Assembly (NCBI GenBank): GCA_950295325.1
Contig: OX485804.1
Span: 8,926,001-8,990,000 of the forward strand
Source: Polytrichum commune
Lineage: Eukaryota > Streptophyta > Polytrichopsida > Polytrichales > Polytrichaceae
DNA length: 64,000 bases
Direction of reading: 5' to 3'
Of this stretch, positions 58,071-64,000 are shown piece by piece; position 1 is the stretch's first letter; each line of letters opens with the position of its first letter. A model generated the notes under the pieces. It ran no database searches. It had not been told where the DNA came from and worked only from the letters and a program-made list of their open reading frames with translations. The position numbers were made by a program, and so were the translations under genes.

Positions 58071-58711
58071 TGTTTTGGATTAAGAAATCATTTTGCCGAC
58101 TCCATTACTCTCACTAAAGGCTATTTCCAATGAAAGGTCTAACGTATTTAGGACTTGCTCTTTAATTATTCCCTCATGTGAGGATTTGCAAAGCTTATTA
58201 AGGGCCTATTTGCATGGTAAAAGGAAGGTACCCTATGATACCCATGCATGTCTTCTTGTTGAAAAGCGTTAGGCAAAGTATCTTAAAAGAACTTTGACAA
58301 GGTTTAAAATGCTACATCAATTTGTATTTAATTCAAAACTATGGCAAGTATATATGGATGAGGCCAGGCCACATGTATTCAAGAAGCTCACTTTGTCATC
58401 TCAAGTAATGATGAACTTCTCAGGGCAAGTAGCAAGAAGAAGAAAAACTTCGGTCTCCGGAGGAGACCGACGTGAATGAAGTGTCTGTTCGATCCTCCTC
58501 CAATCTGATGCCCACAGGACAAAGGTATGGAGGTAAAGATCTACTCCTCCCTTTCGAGAGTAGACACTATAGTCACCAGTTACTAGTAACAAGAACCAAA
58601 TGGTTAGTTTTTAGGGGGGGATTGTTAGTATGGTTTGGGTCCCCAAGTCTCTAGTGCATTTGTTGGTGGATGGAGTAGAGTGGCTTAGTTACCAAAGTTT
58701 TATGGCTTTGT

Positions 58712-59740
58712 CTATGGGGGGTCTAGTGTTTGGGGCAAGGGTTGGTGGTTTTCTATTCTTCTTTTGTGTAGGAGGATAGACATAGCATATTTAATAGCGA
58801 TAGTATTGATGTTTTTAAAAGTATTTTTAATGATAGGCATAGGTATTTTAAATTTATTTTCAAGTGATTTCATTGAAGGGATGTGTGTAGTGGCTCTAGC
58901 GCCTGCGGTGATTATAATAAGGGGGTCAACTTTCCATCCTTTAGCAGCAATACTATCGATTAATGGTTTATATTTGTTATTTTTTGCTTCGAGTGTTTCT
59001 GGAGAGAATCTATCATTACAGTATGTGAATTCGATGAATTGTATGGTGAGGTTGGGGTCCATGGTTGTGGGGGGGTCATTTTGGTACGGTAATCCTCTAA
59101 CACAGAGGATGTTAGGTCTAAATCTGGAGTTACAATGGCATCTTTGTGTACCGCATGTGCAAGGGAGTAGCCAATTGGGAACGGTGTTTTCCTGGGATGT
59201 ATTATTGAAGGTGCCTGCGTTCATGAGAATATAACATCTAGATTTTTCAGATGAGATGAGTAATTTCCTAATTTCCCATACAACTTTGTTGTGTCTTTTG
59301 ACGTGAAGTGAATGTATATGTTGTTGTTTACACGTAAGTAGTACATGAAACCACGTGTCCGGTTCGTATGAATTGCAAATGGGGCATGTGATAGAGGGAT
59401 ATGATTGTCTACCGAAGAACAATTGTTTTCGAGCATTGTCCATGTAGGTTCCTGTTCGGAATTTGATGAGGCATGATTTTTGTTTATCCGTGATTTCCGG
59501 GCTTTCCCATAATTCATTAGAAAGTTCTTTGTCTATATCTGCATTTCCTGTCCATTTGTAAGTGTTGGGGGTTTGTGTGGCCATGTTTTCGAAGTTGTTT
59601 TCCCTGTCGTATTTACTAATTTGTTTTTCTAGGGATCTAACAGGGCCTTTATCAGGAACGTCCATCATTGAGGCCCAGACGTTCTTTTGGTAGTAGTATG
59701 GGGTGACATGGGCATGTTCATATGGGTGAATAGCAATTCT
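58712..59740 (-). pseudogene. Restriction-like endonuclease (R2-type) region of the LINE
   Basis: After RNase H the frame gives CPICNSYEPDTWFHVLLTC (CCHC finger), then VKRHNKVV (the RHN motif), then RFRPNILCVRG (position of the K/RPD motif, with N for D), then FIEFTYCNDRF and EAKNNKYKPLID (position of the D/E and K catalytic residues), then GWKVDPLIIITAGARA. This order of CCHC, RHN, RPD and E...K is that of the C-terminal restriction-like nuclease of R2-group elements, which cuts target DNA for priming. The PD to PN change and an unusually long gap (about 25 residues) to the E may mean reduced activity or mutation. The frame is open for 416 codons from 59962. Confidence 0.72.
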
Positions 59741-60160
59741 GTGCTCTAGTTCTAGCCCTTCTTTTGCCAATTTGTCTGCTTGTTCGTTGCCGTTAATGTT
59801 GACGTGTGCTCTGACTTTGTATAGTGTGGTTGGTTGTGTACGGTTTTGAAGTAGTTGTGCCATGGTGGCGAGGGTGACTATTGTGAAGTGTGGGGTGTTT
59901 AATTTGTGTGTTGAGTAGGTATAATACATTGAGACTGTCGGTAAATATGTAGGCGGGTTCATTAGGATATAGTGTATTAATGATTGTTAGTGTTTCATGT
60001 ATGGCTATCATTTCTGCTCGTAGTATGTTTTGGAGTCCATGTAGTCTTTTGGAGATGTTAAGGCCTTTTGGGCTATAGATTCCATAGCCAGCCCTTTCTC
60101 TTCTCCATACTCCAGGGTTAATTTATTTGGGTTTCATAAAAGAACTGTCTGTATAGTAGC
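59740..60160 (-). pseudogene. RNase H domain of the LINE
   Basis: The four acidic positions are visible: FSYYTDSS (D), ILRAEMIAIHE (E), YIFTDSLNVLYLL (D), and VRAHVNINGNEQADKLAKEG (H and D). One TAA (60123-60125) follows the first motif and a one-base frameshift lies near 59890 between the third and fourth. Placed after the RT and PCIF1-like parts. Confidence 0.88.
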
Positions 60161-60439
60161 TGAATTGTGGATGGAATTTTAATGGTAAGTTGGTTTGGTA
60201 ATTAGGGAATTGTGGAATAAGTATGTTATTATTATTGGGGGTGTTTGGATAGTTAGATTTAGCCCATTTTTTGCTAGGGTTAACGGCGGTATTTAAGGGG
60301 GTGGGTGGTGCAATTTGTGTGTGAATTTGTAATATTTGGAGATTATTTGCTATGTTGACGAGTTGATTCATTTGTTCGTAGGTACCGATGTGATTGTTTT
60401 GGTGGTGGATACAGAATATTCGCAGTGTTGATAATTATT

Positions 60440-61180
60440 TTCTCGTGGTATTGAGTTCGGGGGGAATTATCGGTTCTTCGTATATGATGGTGTCTGCTGC
60501 AAAGTGGGCAATGATGTGTGTATCCAAGAATGGGCCAGTGTATGGGTTAAAGTTATGGTACCAATCCATATCTTTTGAGATAAGTATAGTGATTGTATTT
60601 GGGTCATTTTTGGCCGCAATGCGAGCCCAATGGATGGCTTGTTGTACGTCTGTTGCGTTATGGGGGTGGGCGTAACCAATTCCCTTCCATTTTTGGTCAA
60701 ATGTTTTTCCTAGGGATCCAAATATTCTATCCCTAGAGAATGGTGAGTGGAATTGGGTGAATTGTGTGGGGCAAGTAACTGGAACACCATATTCGTTATT
60801 TTGGGAGATTTCCAGTCTCCCAATTTGATGACAGTTTAGGTGGAGTTGACCTAAACTGTATTTTCCCAAAATCATGGAATTTTCCCATTATGATGAATAT
60901 GGTGTTCTGGGGATGAGAAGTATGAATGGTTGATATTAAATGACTTTATTAGGAAATCTAGTATTGGAGTTGGTATAGTATATTGGGCGCGTTTAAGTGG
61001 GTCATTTTTTGGAATACGGTATTTATACCTTTGGTATAGCCACACGATTTCAGTTTCAAATGATTGGGTAGGTGGTTCTAGACTATGTGGGGTATCTTTA
61101 GCTTGATGGTATTGTTTCCATAGCCACAATAATCTAGTTTTTGGGATGGTAATGAGGTGCCGGCCGTTGTCTTCATATAT
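60440..61180 (-). pseudogene. PCIF1-methyltransferase-like region of the LINE
   Basis: The frame reads EIVWLYQRYKYRIP, TIPTPILDFLIKSFNINHSY and FSSP, then after the MITE VTCPTQFTQFHSPFSRDRI, FGSLGKTFDQKWKGIGYAHP and ITILISKDMDW. This follows the PCIF1 pattern: L...FGV....FASPLNC, then FPD.D..FGS.G..F, then G.FEANPPF, then a strand with P.W. PCIF1 is the cap-adenosine N6 methyltransferase. The catalytic NPPF is replaced by HPHN, so methyl transfer is doubtful here. Assigned by motif order alone. Confidence 0.55.
60783..60906. mobile_element. 124-bp foldback MITE inside the LINE
   Basis: Ends AACACCATATTC and GAATATGGTGTT are exact inverse copies; the two ~60-base arms pair imperfectly around ACAGTTTAGGT/ACCTAAACTGT. 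CTGG lies directly outside both ends (60779-60782, 60907-60910). Leaving out the element and one CTGG makes the LINE frame continuous between the motifs SSP and VTCP, which confirms the boundaries. Confidence 0.92.
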
Positions 61181-61199
61181 GTGAGCGACGTCAAATTGT

Positions 61200-62155
61200 G
61201 TTTGGATAGTGTTAGTATTTGTTTCGATGTCACTCTTTGGGTTGCATTCATTTATGGAGATATGTGCCAATGGGATTATTGTGGCAGGGGTAACGTATCT
61301 GGTATCTCTTAGTTGTTCCGTGGAGAAGTATGCGTTGACGATATTTGTGAAGTATTTGTGTTGCCTTTTCGTATAATATTGGATAAGTAGTTCGGTGTTG
61401 TGGCAACTAGTATAGGCATCACAGTAGGGAAATAACTCTCTTTGGGTGCGCCATTTGTTGTATCTAGTATTATTTGTTGTAGTCCATTGGCAAAGGTATG
61501 ATGTGTCATTTCTTTTAATCCCGTTAGAATCTATGAGTTGTCTTTGTTTGTGGTCTAGTATTGTGTGTATAGGAAATTGACGGGGGTTGTTAAGCATATT
61601 GTTGGGAGGCGGGGGTAGGTGGGGGATAAGGGGGTTTGGGGGGTATATAGGGGGGGGGGTTGGGTGTTGAGGGAGGATGGTATGATTTATTATTGTGTAA
61701 TCATTCTTTAAGGTTCGTGGGGGGTAATGGTGTGGGCATGGTAGGTAGCATTCTTGGTGGCAGGAAGGGTGGCAAAATAATTGATTCGCGATGTTTAATG
61801 CATTTTTGATGAGTTTTGTAGGATTGGAGTGGTATATTTTAAAGTCGTCTGGGTTCATTAAGGTTATGCCATTGGGCATGATTATTTGTTCTAATTTTAT
61901 TATATTGTGCGATAGAAGTTTTTGTAATAATTTAAGTGAAGTGTTGGGGTTTAGGCCTTGTAGGTTTTGAGCTTCTTTCAACCATGCAGTTTCAAGTGTG
62001 GATGGGTTTAATAAGAAACAATTTATTGTACTTTTTAGGTGAACTCCTGCTTCATATTTAAGTAGGAATAGCGTTCTAGTGATAGGTGATCTAACACAAT
62101 GATGGTATTTAATGCGGGTTATTTCTCTGGAACCTCCAAATTTTGCAAGTATAAA
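61200..62155 (-). pseudogene. LINE linker with Cys/His cluster and chromo-like stretch
   Basis: Continuous with the RT frame apart from the TAA at 62156. It contains a Cys/His-dense piece (CHPSCHQECYLPCPHHYPP) that could bind zinc, a proline-rich stretch (about 61680-61590), and SYLCQWTTTNNTRYNKW, which faintly resembles a chromo-type fold (YLV.W.......W). Functions are not assignable from motifs alone. Confidence 0.6.
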
Positions 62156-63560
62156 TTATGTTAAGCCATGATAAATTTTTCCAAGTCTACCTTTGTCATT
62201 GAGGGAATTTTGTAGTTGTTCTCCGATACACCGCAAGTAGGCATTCTGTAGAGAGAATGCTTCAATTCCGAATAGATCATGTGGGAGTTGTGTAGCGATA
62301 TTAGATGTGTTTTTTGGTAATCCGCATATTGTTTTATGAAGTGCTATAATCTTCTTATCGAGTTTTTTGATAGCCGGAATAGAGTATGGTACTGCGTAAA
62401 AGCTGTGTGCTATATCAGCACGTATGACTGTGTCTGCCATGTTGATTTTTTGTTTCATGTTGGCTGGGCATGCTACAAGGGCTTGGCATTGTTTAATAAC
62501 TTTAGCTGTAGTGGTATTAATTTGTACTTTCCATTTAAGAGATGGTGCGAGATTGATTCCCAAGTATGTGTATGGTTCGTGTTGATCTAAGACTGGTAAT
62601 GGTTGGTTTCTATAGTTTATATTAGTGGATTGAATCAGGGCTTTGAATGTAATGGGGTTCATTTTGGATTTATTAGGGCATCCAGTCACTGTACACTTGG
62701 GTATTCCAAGGTCCATTCCCGCCCATTCGCAGAATTTGCCTAATTTATTTAGTTGTGTTTGTAATGATTTTAATTTATTGGCAATCGCTGCTAGATCATC
62801 GGCATATGCTGCGGATGTGATTTTAATTTTGGAGGTTCCAAAGGTATATCTGTTGTCACCTTGTTGTAACCATCTAAAGAGGGGTTCTAAGAATATTAAG
62901 AATAAGTAAGGGCTGAGAGTGTCTCCTTGTATTGTACCTCTTTGAATGAGGATGGGTAGGGTTTTGCCGAAGTATTCTCCAAGATATATAGTAGTGGATT
63001 GTGAGTATATATTACCGATGAGGTTTATTGCATCTATTGGGTATCCAAGGTCTTTCATTATGGCTAAGAGTCTTGCATGATCAATGGAACCGAAAGCGTT
63101 CTTGAAATCAATGTAGAGGATATATATATCTTGGTTCGTAAATCTTGCGTCTTCTAATACTGCAATGAGGAGTTGAAGTTGTCTAGATGTTCCTCTTTCT
63201 GCTCTGAATCCTTCTTGGCTATCATATAGTACTTGGTATCTTTCACCATAAGCTGAGAGAATAGATGTTAATGTGCTTGTGTATAGTTTGTATATGGTAT
63301 TAGCTAGTGCAATGGGTCTATAGTTAGTAAGTAGTGATGGATCACATTTTTGTATAGTAAAACCGTTAGACTAGTTTTCCAAGATGCAGGGATTTGTTTT
63401 TGTTTGTAGCAGTGTTTAAAGAATAGAAAGAATAGCTTGTGAAAACGTGGAGGCATATTCTTTAGGATTGAATTAGGAATTTTGTCTGGTCCTGGGGCTT
63501 TATTATTTCCTAGGTTTTTGAGGCAGAGGTCGTATGTTTCTTGGTCAAAGTATGTGTGGA
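62156..63560 (-). pseudogene. Reverse transcriptase of the LINE
   Basis: RT motifs appear in order: NNKAPGPDKIPNSIL, NYRPIALANTIYKLYTS, DSQEGFRAERGTS, LYIDFKNAFGSIDH (motif A, D), QGDTLSPYLFLIFLEP (motif B) and SAAYADDLAAI (motif C, YADD), followed by the thumb region. One frameshift near 63355 separates the first from the second motif. Catalytic aspartates are intact. Confidence 0.95.
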
Positions 63561-63621
63561 GGGGGGTTTGGGGTTCTCCCCGCTGTTCAATCGTGAATCC
63601 TTCTAAGTCGTGCCATGAATA

Positions 63622-63999
63622 TTACCTAACGCCACATGTGTAGTGTGGTGGGTGAATGTTATGATAGTAGCATGTGGGTATTGTTGGACGATTACTGATG
63701 GATTGTTGAATGTGTATTTCTTTTGCTATATCTTCAGGATTGGTTAGTATGTTATTTTGTCTATCCGTGATGGAGTCGAGGGGTGAGGTTTCGGAGTGCT
63801 TAAAGACTTTCCTATTTATATTTTTGGGACTTTTTTCATACATTTGGCGGTATTTTGATACGGCTTTAAGAATACAGTGTTTGGTGTATTTTGTGGTGAT
63901 TACTCTGGCTTCTTTATTGGAGGTTTTCGCGATAGCGGCTATGGTGTCAATCCATTCATTTGGGGAAGTGCTTGTTGTAGGTGGATGTGGAATTTGCAC
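63622..63999 (-). pseudogene. Pre-RT segment of the LINE
   Basis: An open frame of 125 codons that runs to the window edge, basic and without a recognised domain (AITKYTKHCILKAV-like pattern; NRKVFKHSE; PEDIAKEIH). The last part (ITDRQNNILTNPEDIAKEIH) is the helix that usually precedes the RT palm in LINEs. A frameshift joins it to the RT frame near 63620. Confidence 0.75.
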
Positions 64000-64000
64000 A

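Larger units (their letters stand above)
58712..64000 (-). mobile_element. Non-LTR retrotransposon with RT, PCIF1-like, RNase H and RLE-like parts
   Basis: Read on the minus strand the element enters from beyond base 64000 and runs to a stop at 58712. Order: pre-RT segment (63999-63622), reverse transcriptase (to about 62200), linker with a Cys/His cluster (61790-61720), PCIF1-methyltransferase-like region (about 61180-60440), RNase H (60160-59740), CCHC finger plus restriction-like nuclease (59395-58900). The coding strand is A/C-rich and poor in G throughout. The 5' part, including any APE nuclease, lies outside; the 3' end and tail were not found. Breaks: frameshifts near 63620, 63355 and 59890, TAA codons at 62156, 60435 and 60123, and a MITE at 60783-60906. 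A young but dead copy. Confidence 0.88.

Noticed and set aside
58764-59234. 156-codon hydrophobic open frame on the plus strand
   Set aside because: It is the reverse-strand shadow of the LINE nuclease region; the hydrophobicity comes from the G/T-rich complement.
60123-62158. Alternative genetic code (TAA read as Gln) in the LINE
   Set aside because: The copy also has frameshifts and a MITE insertion, so ordinary decay by C-to-T change is sufficient.

Overview
The window is nuclear DNA of a land plant. Three protein-coding genes have GT-AG introns and plant-typical products: a CBS/DUF21 transporter-like protein, an LRR receptor kinase and a DnaJ-type zinc-finger protein. They sit in AT-rich sequence full of decayed retroelements and small inverted-repeat transposons. 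Gene spacing, the many MITEs and the unusual transposons would suit a seed-free lineage (bryophyte, lycophyte or fern), but the species cannot be fixed from sequence alone.

Layout. 1-4.3 kb: a decayed, internally deleted Copia retrotransposon on the minus strand with one LTR, itself hit by another insertion, next to a MITE fragment. 4.3-7.9 kb: intergenic repeats, a (GTT)n tract and a GA-rich leader. 7,937-13,456 (+): a 12-exon gene for a 480-residue protein with four CxxC motifs; introns 1 and 11 carry copies of one MITE family. 13.5-19.3 kb: intergenic, with a ~220-bp palindrome-ended MITE, a duplicated segment and a TATC-rich degenerate tandem array. 19,322-29,872 (+): a 15-exon, 775-residue LRR receptor kinase; intron 2 holds a long-TIR element filled with seven palindromic tandem units. 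29.9-38.7 kb: intergenic with several TIR elements and a complete-length but dead Tc1-type DD34E transposon (35,675-37,294, TA target duplication). 38,775-44,664 (-): a 13-exon, 492-residue DUF21/CBS-pair membrane protein; three consecutive introns carry repeats. 44.7-58.7 kb: gene-poor repeats, including two 5S-rRNA-like fragments. 58,712-64,000 (-), running off the right edge: a non-LTR retrotransposon.

The retrotransposon at the right edge is the most unusual item. On the minus strand its pol region reads, in order, reverse transcriptase, a Cys/His-rich linker, a region resembling the PCIF1-type adenine-methyltransferase fold, RNase H, and a C-terminal CCHC + RHN + RPN + E/K module resembling the restriction-like endonuclease of R2-type elements. 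The usual plant LINEs (L1, RTE) have an N-terminal APE nuclease and neither of the last two additions. The copy is dead: three in-frame TAA codons, at least three frameshifts, and a 124-bp foldback MITE with CTGG duplications.

The three host genes face different ways, share no promoters and show no sign of acting together. All exon models were built by hand from splice consensus, phase continuity and protein similarity; no alignment or transcript data were available.
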